This document shows, in pieces, positions 11,149-20,940 of a stretch of DNA of 64,000 nucleotides; the stretch's first letter is position 1; every line of letters starts with the position of its first letter. Location of the stretch: assembly GCF_019320115.1 (NCBI RefSeq), contig NC_089584.1, forward strand, positions 51,891,633-51,955,632, read 5' to 3'. This DNA comes from Miscanthus floridulus (Eukaryota; Streptophyta; Magnoliopsida; Poales; Poaceae). The notes below the pieces were generated by a model, which searched no databases, was not told where the DNA came from, and saw only the letters and a program-made list of their open reading frames with translations. A program made the position numbers and the translations under genes.

Positions 11149-11610
11149 TTTGCCGAGTGTCATGACCATGACACTCGGCAAAGCTGGGAATCTGGGACAC
11201 TAAGCTTCCCAGCTTTGCCGAGTGCTATGGTCAAGGCACTCAGCAAAGAAAATTAAAAAAAACAAACTGCTTTGCCGAGTGCCTACCTACAACACTCGGC
11301 ATAGAAAATCCAAAAAAAAAGAAAACAAGCTTTGTCGAGTGCCAGATGCGACACTCGGCAAAGCATTTTTTTAAAAAAATAAAAAACACATTTCTTTGCC
11401 GAATGCCGACGTGTGGCACTAGGCAAAGGGGCCGTCACCGTGACATAGCCATCACGGTGGCTTTTCTTTGCCGAGTGCCGTCGTGGCACTCGGCAAAGAA
11501 GCCTTTGCCGTGAGGGGATATGCCGACAGCTCTTTGCCGAGTGCAGCACTCGGCAAAGGCTTTGCTGAGTGCAAAGCCTTCTTTGCCGAGTGCAATTGCA
11601 CTCGGCAAAG
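11149..11610. repeat. CACTA subterminal palindrome array
   Basis: At least seven imperfect palindromes are present, at about 11150, 11213, 11270, 11330, 11394, 11466 and 11532-11610. Each pairs CTTTGCCGAGTG with CACTCGGCAAAG across a short loop. These are the candidate binding sites of the CACTA DNA-binding protein and could fold into hairpins. Confidence 0.88.
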
Positions 11611-11628
11611 CACGCGTGTGCTGTAGTG
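11611..11628 (-). repeat. CACTA terminal inverted repeat (right end)
   Basis: The inverted strand reads CACTACAGCACACGCGTG, starting with the diagnostic CACTA. It directly follows the last subterminal motif. Confidence 0.85.
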
Positions 11629-11853
11629 ATAGCTTGTATAACTATCGTACGTACGTGCAAACCCTTTGCATATATCCTGATAATCATGTAGGCTCTTAAT
11701 CATCATTATGATATGATTCAAGTTGTATTTAAGTGTTAAATTCAATTGAATGTATGTTCCTTTTGATTTAGTCATCACTAGAGTTTTAAATTAAATATTG
11801 ATGTTCTATTGGGGGAGTAGGGATCATATTTAATTTATGGCAGTTTACTGCTA

Positions 11854-12125
11854 CTCCCTCCGTTCCTTAATATAAGCCATATAGTTTTTAGCACCAATAT
11901 TAACGCACGGCTTGGGGAAGGATGTGAGACTGAGAAAAAAAAGGAAAATCAGGCCATCTTCTCTCTCCCAATCAGATTGCTTCCTAAATCTAAGGAATTG
12001 GTTGGGGCATGTGCTATGTACGATGGAAATGTTTTCCAAACTAATTGGCGTGGGAGCAGATACGTATCTATATTTTAAAATTTTCTTTAGAAATCTATAT
12101 GGCTTGTATTAAGGAACGGAGGGAG
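11854..12125. mobile_element. Stowaway MITE, complete
   Basis: The element is 272 bp with long terminal inverted repeats (CTCCCTCCGTTCCTTAATA... and the inverse ...TATTAAGGAACGGAGGGAG), flanked by TA dinucleotides at 11852-11853 and 12126-12127. It is a non-autonomous Tc1/mariner-type element and shows no coding potential. Confidence 0.95.
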
Positions 12126-12639
12126 TATTAGGCAATATCTGAATGTGGCTCATGCATTATGGCAAGTTTATTGCGAGATTCTAGTGTCTTGAGCATTCGT
12201 GGGAAGCGGAAATTACCTTTTTGACATTAATCTGTCCTTTAGCATCGCTGCATAAAATCTCTCTTATATTTTGACTTGTTTCCATTTTGTCTGATCAAAG
12301 ACTAGAGTCTTTCATTTTTCCAACTAATAATGTATATGGCCTACTTCTTACTTTTATAATAAATTTATTTGAAGATACAAATACTGATACTATTTTTTAT
12401 ATAATAACTAGTCAAATTTAAAAGAGATTGACTTCTCATCTAGGGCTTTGCCGCTCCGCTTTGGCCCTAGGTGCTACGGCTGGCCAGTGGCCAGTAGCCA
12501 GTAGCCAGTAGCCAGTAGCCAGACAGGGGACGGGCGGACGCCGCCGGTGGAGGCACGGAGCGCCCAACACGGGGCGCGGCAGCGCCAGCAGCCAGGATAT
12601 CGGCCACGCCCACTAGGCCTACTGCCTGTAGTGTGTGTT
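12126..12639. other. Intergenic, with a 7-bp tandem repeat
   Basis: AT-rich sequence with no gene runs to about 12430, followed by a GC-rich stretch. At about 12485-12521 GCCAGTA is repeated tandemly about four or five times. Confidence 0.6.
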
Positions 12640-13404
12640 CAGCGGCGGATCTATAGGGGGGCTCCAGCCCCCCCCCCCTACAGCTGGTGCATCAATGGAA
12701 ATATGGAGAAAGTGAGGGAGAAGAAGAGGTGGAGGAAAGAAGAAAAATTAAGAGAGAGAGAGAGGAAGAAGAGACCAACCCCTTCAATCATGTTCTGCAC
12801 CGCCACTGCGTGTGTTTGGTGAAGGATTTAGTTAGTTACCGATTTGGATTTTGAATTTAGGAATTTGAATTGTGCTAGTGATTTTTATTTAATAGTGTGC
12901 ATATATTTTTTGTGTAGATTACCCTTGGTTAATTGGTTTGCAAAATGAAGAAGAAATCAGTTGATTTGAAGAGTTTGTTCAGCAAAGACAAGAAAGGTAG
13001 ATTTCTCTCACACCATCGTGGATTATAAACTGGAACAGTATTTTTCTCTCATACCAAACCAGCCAGTAGTAAATAATCCACGATCGTTTACGACGAAACG
13101 AACAGGTTGTTAGGTTCCACATCACTGCCAGTTACCGTGGGCATGGGTAGTGAGGCCCAACCTCAAGATCCGATTGTTCTATCTATTGTCCCATCTTCCA
13201 CTCAAAAAAATCTATTGTTCCATCTATTTTGTAAGTTTCTTTTATTAGTTTATTACTTATTAGTTTGTTTCATACTTCCATGTCTAACTTATGTATGAAC
13301 AACTTGTTATTTCGTTATTTTTGTGACTTTAATTATGGTAAAATACTACTATGAACTATATTTAAAACTTATTATGCTGCTATGCATTGGATTTTTTTCT
13401 AGAA
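12640..13404 (+). mobile_element. hAT-type (ZMYM1/DUF4371-like) element, 5' fragment
   Basis: It starts with CAGCGGCGGATCTATAGGGG followed by C-runs, which resembles the CAGGGGCGGA ends of plant hAT elements encoding ZMYM1-like transposases. A short exon at 12943 begins MKKKSVDLKSLFSK, as the N-termini of that family do. A second exon-like piece around 13140-13220 reads AQPQDPIVLSIVPSSTQKN. The transposase body is missing and a copia element is inserted at 13405. The family assignment rests on end sequence and a short N-terminal match only. Confidence 0.5.
13011..13106. mobile_element. Short palindromic MITE-like insertion
   Basis: The ends pair as CATCGTGGATTATAA against AATAATCCACGATCG. 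The core contains GAACAGTATTTTTCTCTC and AAACCAGCCAG, a repeat often seen in Andropogoneae genomes. It lies within the hAT fragment. Confidence 0.5.
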
Positions 13405-14603
13405 TGTTGGATATAATATGCGCTTGGCCCATATAATATTTAATAAATCAAATAAAACTCTATGGTACGTAACATTAAGTGTTGTATGGCTTAATACCAT
13501 ACGGGATTTTGACTGAACGCTGACTCGGCTTATATGGTTGGAAATTATTCATCTAAATTAAGAAGCTGAGAAAAGAATAAAGGCGTGCCACACGCGCGCG
13601 CGCCGCCGCCACAGGCCAGGCCGGGCCGAGGCCGTGCCGGACGATGAGCGGGCGGGCGTGGCCAGTCTTTTGCCACTTAAATCCACATTATAACGGGAGT
13701 TTCGCTCTTTGATGGTGTAGGCGAATAGACTGTGTCAGTTACCGTCCCTTCCGCTTCCTGTCTCTTGGGATTCTCCGCTGCCTTCGTCTCCTTCCCCGGT
13801 CATAGCCATATATCCGTAGTTCTCCGTCAGTTCAGCCCCTGTCTTCGCAACAAATCCACATTATCACGGGAGTTTCGCTCTTTGATGGTGGAGGCGAATA
13901 GACTATGTCAGTTACCGTCCCTTTCGCTTCCCATCTCTTGGGATTCTCCGTTGCCTTCGTCTCCTTCCCCGGTCACAGCCATATATCCGTAGTTCTCCGT
14001 CAGTTCAGCCCCTGTCTTCGCTGCCTTCGTCTCCTTCCTCGGTCACAGCCATATATCCGTAGTTCTCCGTCAGTTCAGCCCCTGTCTTCGCAACCGTTCC
14101 CGAGAGACTCCAAATCTCCATAGCCTTCTGTCTTCTCCATCCCGTTCCTCTACGCGCACGGAGTAGTGGGAGAGCAGGTGCCTCCGGAACTCTCATCCGC
14201 CAGAGAACCTTGCACGGGGTGATCCACGACTGCTCGTCTAGATCCCGTCTCCTTCCCGGTGATTGTCTGGGGAACATCAAGGTGTCTTCTTCATGATGAT
14301 CCATTCGTGGGACTGCACTGCGAACATCTTCTTGCATCGACTATGGTCCGCGACTTCGAGCAACGCACTATATCGACTAGTGCGAATGGAGCCTCCGATG
14401 CCCTCGGCATGGAACCCTCCGCTAGGTACAGTCTAATCTCTGTGATTTTTGTACTTTGTGTTTTTACTGTATTCACCAGTATATCATCTCTGCATGATGT
14501 AGTGTTCATAAGAAATATACACATGCACATATATGTCGTCACAAACCTGCTGATGTTATTTTTCTAGATTAAACTGATAATGAAATTGTCTAAATTCCTA
14601 ACA
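13405..14603 (+). repeat. Copia 5' LTR (1199 bp)
   Basis: It runs from TGTTGG to CCTAACA. It matches the 3' LTR at 19080-20046 but is longer because two segments are tandemly duplicated. No clear initiator-Met primer-binding site is visible directly after it; the expected TGGTATCAGAGC is not present. Confidence 0.93.
13679..14093 (+). repeat. Tandem duplications inside the 5' LTR
   Basis: A unit of about 173 bp (starting near TCCACATTAT and containing CGGGAGTTTCGCTCTTTG) occurs twice. A 72-bp unit (CTGCCTTCGTCTCCTTCC to CCCTGTCTTCG) occurs an extra time after it. The 3' LTR has single copies. Confidence 0.85.
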
Positions 14604-15436
14604 ATCCAAAAACCTAATGTTAGGCAATTTTCTGTCAGTGGTTTTGCTGCTGCTTTGAAGCCAAATAATTTTGATGGCAAGAATTTCATGATGTGGCGTG
14701 CCAAGATGGTATTGTGGTTGACTACGATGAACTGCTATCACGCCGCACAGGGGAAGCCTGAACAGTTTACTCCTGAGGAGGAGCGAAAGTTCTTGGCTAT
14801 CGATAACCTATTTCGAGGCGCCGTGATTAGTGCACTTCATCCCAAGTATGAGAAAAACTACATATCTTGCACATCAGGCAAAAATTTATGGATGCTCTTG
14901 AGGCAAAGTTTGGGGTTTCTGATGCTGGCAGTGCGTTGTACCTTATGGAGCAGTTGTATGACTACAAAATGGTTGAAAATCGTTCTGTGGTCGAACAGGC
15001 TCATGAGATACAGGTGCTAGTGAAGGAACTAGAACATTTCCCATGTCTGTTGCCTGACAAGTTTGTGGTCGGCGGTATAATCGCTAAGCTGCCACCTTCT
15101 TGGAGGGATTTTGCTACTTCCCTGAAACACAAAAGACAAGAGTTTAGCATGGCTGAGCTTATTGGATCTCTTGATGTTGAGGAGAGGGCGAGAGCAAAAG
15201 ACAATCGTGGAAAAGGAGTTAAGTCTTCCGTAGCCAATATGATGCAGAAGAAAAACTCATTTGTATCTCGTAATAAAAAGAAGAAGAACATGCAAGAGAA
15301 CAACAATGCAAAGCCTAAGCAGACTACATAGTTTAAGAAGAAAAACAACAAGAAAGGTGGAGGATGCTTTGTTTGCGGGAGTGATGAGCATTGGGCAAGT
15401 GTGTGCCCAGACCGCAAATATAAGCAAGAAAAGTAA
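14604..15436 (+). pseudogene. Copia gag (broken)
   Basis: This encodes the capsid/nucleocapsid polyprotein of the retrotransposon. The sequence shows the copia gag start (GFAAALKPNNFDGKNF, then MWRAKM), the middle region (LYDYKMVENRSVVEQAHEIQ; LPPSWRDFATSLKHKRQEFS) and a CCHC zinc knuckle CFVCGSDEHWASVC near 15366-15410. A one-base deletion near 14888, in the Lys-Asn-Leu-Trp block, shifts the frame. A TAG at about 15330 precedes the knuckle, and a second frame change separates gag from protease near 15500. Confidence 0.9.
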
Positions 15437-15513
15437 TCAGCAAACATGGTAATTAGCGAGACTGGAGGAGAAACATCTGGGTATGGTAATTCTTTACCTT
15501 TTATTCTTTCAGT

Positions 15514-18500
15514 TTGTCTTTCCCTGAGTGGTGGATGGACAACAGTGCTAATATTCATGTGTGTGCTGATGTTTCTTTGTTTATTTCCTATCAGGCCAGC
15601 AGGAGTGGAGCCTTGCTGATGGGAAACGGTTTGCATGCGCGTGTTCTTGGTGCTGGTACGGTCGTTCTGAAGTTTACTTTGGGAAAGACGGTGCTATTAA
15701 AGAACGTGCAGCATGTCCCCTCCATCAAAAAGAACCTTGTTAGCGCTTCTCAGATGTGTCGTGATGGCTTTAAAATTGTGCTTGAGTCCAAATGTGTTGT
15801 GTCGAGACATAGAACATTTGTTAGAAAAGGTTATGATTGCAGAGGCTTGTTTTGCTTATCTTTGCTTGATAATGTGTGTAATAAAGTGGCGAACAATGTT
15901 AATGTTTCGGATGAGTCGAATATATGATATTCATGACTTTGTCACATTAATTTTGACTGTCTCACGCAGCTTGCAAATCTAAATTTAATCCCAAAATTTA
16001 ACTTAGTCAAAGATTCTAAGTGCCAGGTGTGTGTGCAATCAAAACAACCGCGCAAGCCTCACAAGGCTGCTGAGGCGAGGAACTTGGCACCATTAGAACT
16101 CGTTCATTCTGATTTATGCGAAATGAATGGCGAATTGACTAAAGGCAGTAGACGATACTTCATGACATTTATAGATGATTGCACTAGATTTTGCTACGTG
16201 TATTTATTAAAAACAAAAGATGAAGCGTTGCATTATTTTAAAGTTTATAAAGCTAAGGTAGAAAATCAACTTGAGAAGAAAATCAAGCGTTTACGGTCCG
16301 ATCACGGGGGAGAATATTTGTCAAATGAATTTTCTGAGTTTTGCACGGTGCATGGAATTATTTATTAGAGGACGCCACCATACTCACCACAGTCCAATGG
16401 GATTGCAGAGAGAAAGAACCGCAGTCTAACTGATTTGGTTAATGCCATGTTGGAGACTGCGGGACTATCTAAGGAATGGTAGGATGAGGCTATATTGACA
16501 GCATGTCATGTCCTAAATAGAGTGCCCACAAAAAACAAAGAAATCACACCATTCGAGGAATGGGAGAAGAAGAGATTAAATCTCTCTTACCTACGAACTT
16601 AGGGTTGTTTGGCAAAGGTGAATATGCCAATAAACAAAAAGCGAAAGCTTGGACCAAAGATTGTTGATGGTGTCTTTCTTGGTTATGCCATTCACAGCGT
16701 GGGTTATAGATTTTTAATTATAAACTCTAGTGTTCCTAAGATGGTTGTTGATACAATCATGGAATCTAGAGACGCTACATTTTTTGAGAATGGGTTTTCC
16801 ATAAAAAATGCACCTAGCACAACTGGTCATGAATTTATAATTCCCCATGAGCATAAAAATTTTATTCCGATAGAACAAATTGAGGAACCCTATGTGCAAA
16901 ATCCTGAGGAGGATGACACTATAGTCACCAGGAAAAGCAAGAGACAGAGGACTGCAAAGTCTTTTGATGATGACTATATTGTGTACCTTGTGGATGACAC
17001 ACCAACGACCATTGAAGAGGCATATTCCTCTCCTGATGCTGATTTATGGAAGGAAGCAGTACGGAGTGAGATGGATTCTGTTATGTCTAATGGAACTTGG
17101 GAAATAGTTGATCATTCCTATGGGTGCAAGCCTATAGGTTGCAAATGGGTGTTTAAGAAAAAGCTCAGGCCTGATGGTACTATTGAGAGGTACAAGGCAA
17201 GGCTTGTGGCCAAGGATTATACTCAAAAGGAAGGTGGGGATTTCTTTGATACTTATTCACCGGTTGCCCGATTGACCACAATTTGAGTTTTGCTTTCCCT
17301 GGCAGCCTCTTATGGTCTTATCGTTCATCAAATGGACGTGAAGACAGCTTTCCTAAACGGAGAGTTGGAGGAGGAGATCTATATGGATCAGCCTGATGGG
17401 TTTGTAGCAAATGGTCAAGAAGGCAAGGTGTGTAAATTATTAAAGTCATTATATGGCCTAAAACAAGCTCCTAAGCAATGACATGAGAAGTTCGACAGAA
17501 CTTTAACATCTGCTGGCTTTGTTGTGAATGAAGCTAACAAATATGTGTACTATCGGTATGGTGGGGGTGAAGGAGTCATTTTGTGCTTATATGTTGATGA
17601 CATACTGATCTTTGGATCCAGCCTCAAAGTGATCGAGGAGGTGAAGGAATTTCTATCTAAAAATTTTGAGATGAAAGATTTGGGAGAGGCTGATGTTATT
17701 CTTAATATCAAGCTTCAAAGAGAAGGTGATGGTGGGGTAACTCTGTTACAAACCCACTATGTGGAAAAGGTGTTGCGTCGCTTTAGGTTCAGTGACTGTG
17801 CACCTGCTCCTACACCTTATGACCCTAGTGTGCTATTGAGGAAAAATCGAAGAATAGCAAGGGATCAGTTGAGATATTCCCAGATCATTGGTTCGCTCAT
17901 GTATCTTGCCAGTGTAACAAGACCTGACATCTCATTTGCTGTGTGCAAGCTGAGCTGGTTTGTGTCAAACCCGGAAGATGATCACTGGCGTGCTCTTGAG
18001 AGAGTAATGCGCTATCTAAAAGGGACCATGGGCTATGGTATTTGTTATACTAGACATCCAAAAGTGCTGGAAGGCTACTGTGATGCCAACTGGATTTCTG
18101 ATGCTGATGAGCTTTATGCCATAAGTGGATATGTGTTTTTGCTTGAAGGTGGTGTTGTTTTCTAGAAGTCTTGCAAGCAGACTATCTTAACGAAGTCTAT
18201 AATGAAAGCAGAACTCACAGCATTAGACACTGCTGGATCTGAGGCTGAGTGGCTTCATGATCTCCTTATGGATTTACCGGTTGTTGAAAAACCCATACCG
18301 GCTATTTCTATGAACTGCGATAACCAGACTGTGATTATAAAGGTTAACAGTTCTAAGGACAACATGAAGTCCATAAGACATGTTAAGAGATGACTAAAAT
18401 CTGTCAGAAAATTGAGAAACTCCAGAGTAATAGCGTTGGATTATGTTCACATGTCTAACAATCTAGTAGATCAGTTCACTAAGGGTCTGTCACGCAACGT

Positions 18501-18573
18501 GATAGAAAATGCATCGAGAGATGGGTTTGAGATCCACTTGAAATTTACTATAGTAGTAACCTGTTCTACATGA
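15514..18573 (+). pseudogene. Copia pol: protease, integrase, reverse transcriptase, RNase H (broken)
   Basis: All blocks are in one frame over 3 kb. The protease active-site block reads WWMDNSANIHVC, where copia proteases normally have an Asp-Ser/Thr-Gly triad. GAG-pre-integrase and a partial HHCC finger (KCQVCV) follow. Integrase shows Asp at about 16111 (VHSDLCE), Asp at 16300 (RSDHGGEYL) and Glu at 16408 (SPQSNGIAERKNR). Reverse transcriptase shows YKARLVAKDYTQ, MDVKTAFLNGEL and YVDD at 17590. RNase H runs from about 18070 to 18500 (YCDANW; NCDNQTV; HVKR). In-frame stops lie near 15925, 15931, 16366, 16480, 16600, 17284, 17479, 18163 and 18391. Each fits a single C-to-T or G-to-A change from the usual codon. 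Confidence 0.93.
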
Positions 18574-19079
18574 TCGGAGATCCCGTGAAGTAGGATGGTG
18601 AAACAAGCTAGTAGTAAATTGTGAGGAAAGATCCTTAGTAAGACTCATTTTTGATACATATCTTTCCTTTCTATAAGATAGGCTGGCTTTTGCCTTAATG
18701 TGTTCCAAGTGGCTTGTCAAAGCAAAGATATTGTCCTACAGAACATCTTTTGAGGAACACACCTATATGAGTCAGACTGTTGGTCATAGTCTATGAGATT
18801 TGGATGATCTCTAAATACTCATGAAAGACACTGAAGTATGACTTTATGCTTCAAATAGAGGGGATGCCTTTTGCTGCCCAGTATCAGCTAAGGACTTTAC
18901 TGACATTCATCTTGCACAAAACTGTCAATTCAAGGCTTAGTCTATTGTTTAGTTGTGACTGAGTGAAACTATTGTTCTAGATGGATGTTCAACTTAACAG
19001 TCTCTATCGAAACACTAGTATATAAAAGAAATGTGGTTCTAAGACTACTTTGTTATAAACCCTAAAGTTTGGTGAGGAT
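18574..19079 (+). other. Copia 3' internal untranslated region
   Basis: Non-coding sequence lies between pol and the 3' LTR. The purine-rich stretch GGTGAGGAT directly before the LTR is the likely polypurine tract. Confidence 0.65.
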
Positions 19080-20046
19080 TGTTGGATATAATATGGGCTT
19101 GGCCCATATAATATTTAATAAATCAAATAAAACTCTATGGTACGTAACATTAAGTGTTGTATGGCTTAATACCATACGAGATTTTGACTGAACGCTGACT
19201 CAGCTTATATGGTTGGAAATTATTCATTTAAATTGAGAAACTGGAAAAAGGATAAAGGCGTGCCACACGCGCGCGCGCCGCTGCCGCCGCCGACCGGGCC
19301 GAGCCGTGGGCGTGGGTGTGGGCCGTGCCAAGGCAGGCGGGCGGCGAGCGGGCGTGGCCAGTCTTTTGCCACTTAAATCCATATTATCACGGGAGTTTCG
19401 CTCTTTGATGGTGGAGGCAAATAGACTGCGTCAGTTACCGTCTCTTGGGATTCTCCGCTGCCTTCGTCTCCTTCCCCGGTCACAGCCATATATCCGTAGT
19501 TCTCCGTCAGTTCAGCCCCTGTCTTCGCAACCGTTTCCAAGAGACTCCACATCTCCGTAGCCTTCTGTCTTCCCTGTCCCGTTCCTCTGCGCGCACGGAG
19601 TAGCGGGAGAGCAGGTGCCTCCGCAACCCTCGTCCGCCAGAGAATCTTGCACAGGGTGCGCGGCGATTAGGTTTTTGGGGAACGATCCGCGACTGCCGGT
19701 CCAAATCCCGTCTCCTTCCCGGTGATTGTCTGCGGAACGTCAAGGTGTCTTCTTCCTGGTGATCCGTTCGTGGGACTGCACTGCGAACATCTTCCTGCAT
19801 CGACTGTGGTCCGCGACTTCGAGCAACGCACTATGTTGACTAGTGCGAATGGAGCCTCCGATGCCCTCGGCATGGGACCCTCCGCTGGGTACAGTCTAAT
19901 ATCTGTGATTTCTGTACTTTGTGTTTTTACTGTATTCACCAGTAGTGTTCATAAGAAATATACATATGCACATATATATCGTCACAAACCTGCTGATATT
20001 ATTTTTCTGGATTAAACTGATAATAAAATTGTGTAAATTCCTAACA
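19080..20046 (+). repeat. Copia 3' LTR (967 bp)
   Basis: It runs TGTTGG to CCTAACA. It lacks the tandem duplications of the 5' LTR and has small private indels around 19660-19700. Confidence 0.93.
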
Positions 20047-20370
20047 CAGAATTGGGAAACTCAAGTTCAGAATCCTCTATCCGCCGCTGTACGCCAGAGA
20101 CAAGAGATTGACGAAGAGATGAATCCAAGATGAAATGACCCTCTACTCTTTAGCGGTGTGAGAGGCTCTTGTTGTAGCGGCCACCCAGGACATGACATTG
20201 GTCGTTTCCTTTGCCCGATAGTCGTAGCAGTAGCAGTTTTCTTATTTTTCTTCTTCTCTGCAGTGTGTGGTGTGTTATGTTTTTATTTGTAAAGGTTGGG
20301 TTTTTTTTCTCCCCTTCTAATAGATTTGCTCAGCAATTCTGTTGCTGAGTTTTTGAAAAAAAAAAGTTTA
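20047..20370 (+). mobile_element. Probable LINE 3' tail fragment
   Basis: Non-coding sequence ends in a stem-loop-like CAGCAATTCTGTTGCTGAG followed by an A-run at about 20355-20365, the style of plant L1 3' ends. No coding domain remains, so the assignment is tentative. Confidence 0.4.
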
Positions 20371-20477
20371 CCCTTAATCTATTTTTCCTAACTAGATATT
20401 ACAATTCCCTGACACCGTAAAATTTCTCAAAAAGAAAAGTAGGTAAGACCAAATTCTATCGTAAGCAATTAAGTATG

Positions 20478-20605
20478 TACTCCCTCCATTCCAATTATAA
20501 AGAGATTTTGGCCTTTTTAGACATGGTTTTCATTATGCACTTACATATACATTATATCTAGATGCATATCAAAAGCAATAAAGTGAGTAGCATATAGCAC
20601 TGTAC
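20478..20605. mobile_element. Stowaway-like MITE, one end only
   Basis: TACTCCCTCCATTCCAATTA resembles a Stowaway terminus, but no inverted partner follows within several hundred bases. It is in the probable 3' flank of TPK. Confidence 0.4.
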
Positions 20606-20940
20606 CCAATTGCCAGACTCATTATCACAACAAAATCCAACCAAACAGTGTGAACTGTTGAGAACTCTTTTTATACAAGAAACCCCCTTGCAAATACAAC
20701 AATACAGTCATACAACTAGAGAGGAAACTACCATCATGCCTGCTTGTGTTATTCACATAATTCATCAGCAGTTCAAGATCGTGCTAGACATCCTATCTGA
20801 TGATAAGACTTCATCGATTAGTCATCAGACGATATTTATTTACCAGACACACAACTCATAAACACAAAAACGGCTGTACAGGAGCTTGGTTGCCACTTGA
20901 CAGGAAAGAGAAGGAAAAAGGATAACTATGTAGGAACTGT

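Larger units (their letters stand above)
8506..11628 (+). mobile_element. CACTA (En/Spm) transposon, right part
   Basis: The right terminus is CTGTAGTG at 11621-11628, the inverted form of the CACTACAG end of CACTA elements. It is preceded by an array of CTTTGCCGAGTG/CACTCGGCAAAG subterminal repeats that is typical of grass CACTAs. An En/Spm-family gene lies inside at 8546-10881. No left CACTA terminus or left subterminal array is found in the window, so the left end has been deleted or displaced where the MULE begins. The 3-bp target duplication cannot be checked. Confidence 0.8.
13405..20046 (+). mobile_element. Ty1/copia retrotransposon, complete but inactive
   Basis: The element is 6.64 kb with LTRs starting TGTTGG and ending CCTAACA. 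Gag, protease, integrase, reverse transcriptase and RNase H are in copia order. The flanks are TAGAA (13400-13404) and CAGAA (20047-20051), a 5-bp target duplication with one C/T difference. The two LTRs differ by a few percent of substitutions plus duplications in the left copy, so insertion was not recent. At least nine stops and two frameshifts interrupt gag-pol. Confidence 0.95.

Noticed and set aside
11149..11628. CRISPR-like regularly spaced repeats
   Set aside because: Repeats are palindromic CACTA subterminal motifs with variable spacing, next to a CACTA terminus in a plant genome.
15001..15636. Minus-strand frame of 211 residues
   Set aside because: It is the antisense of copia gag and protease.
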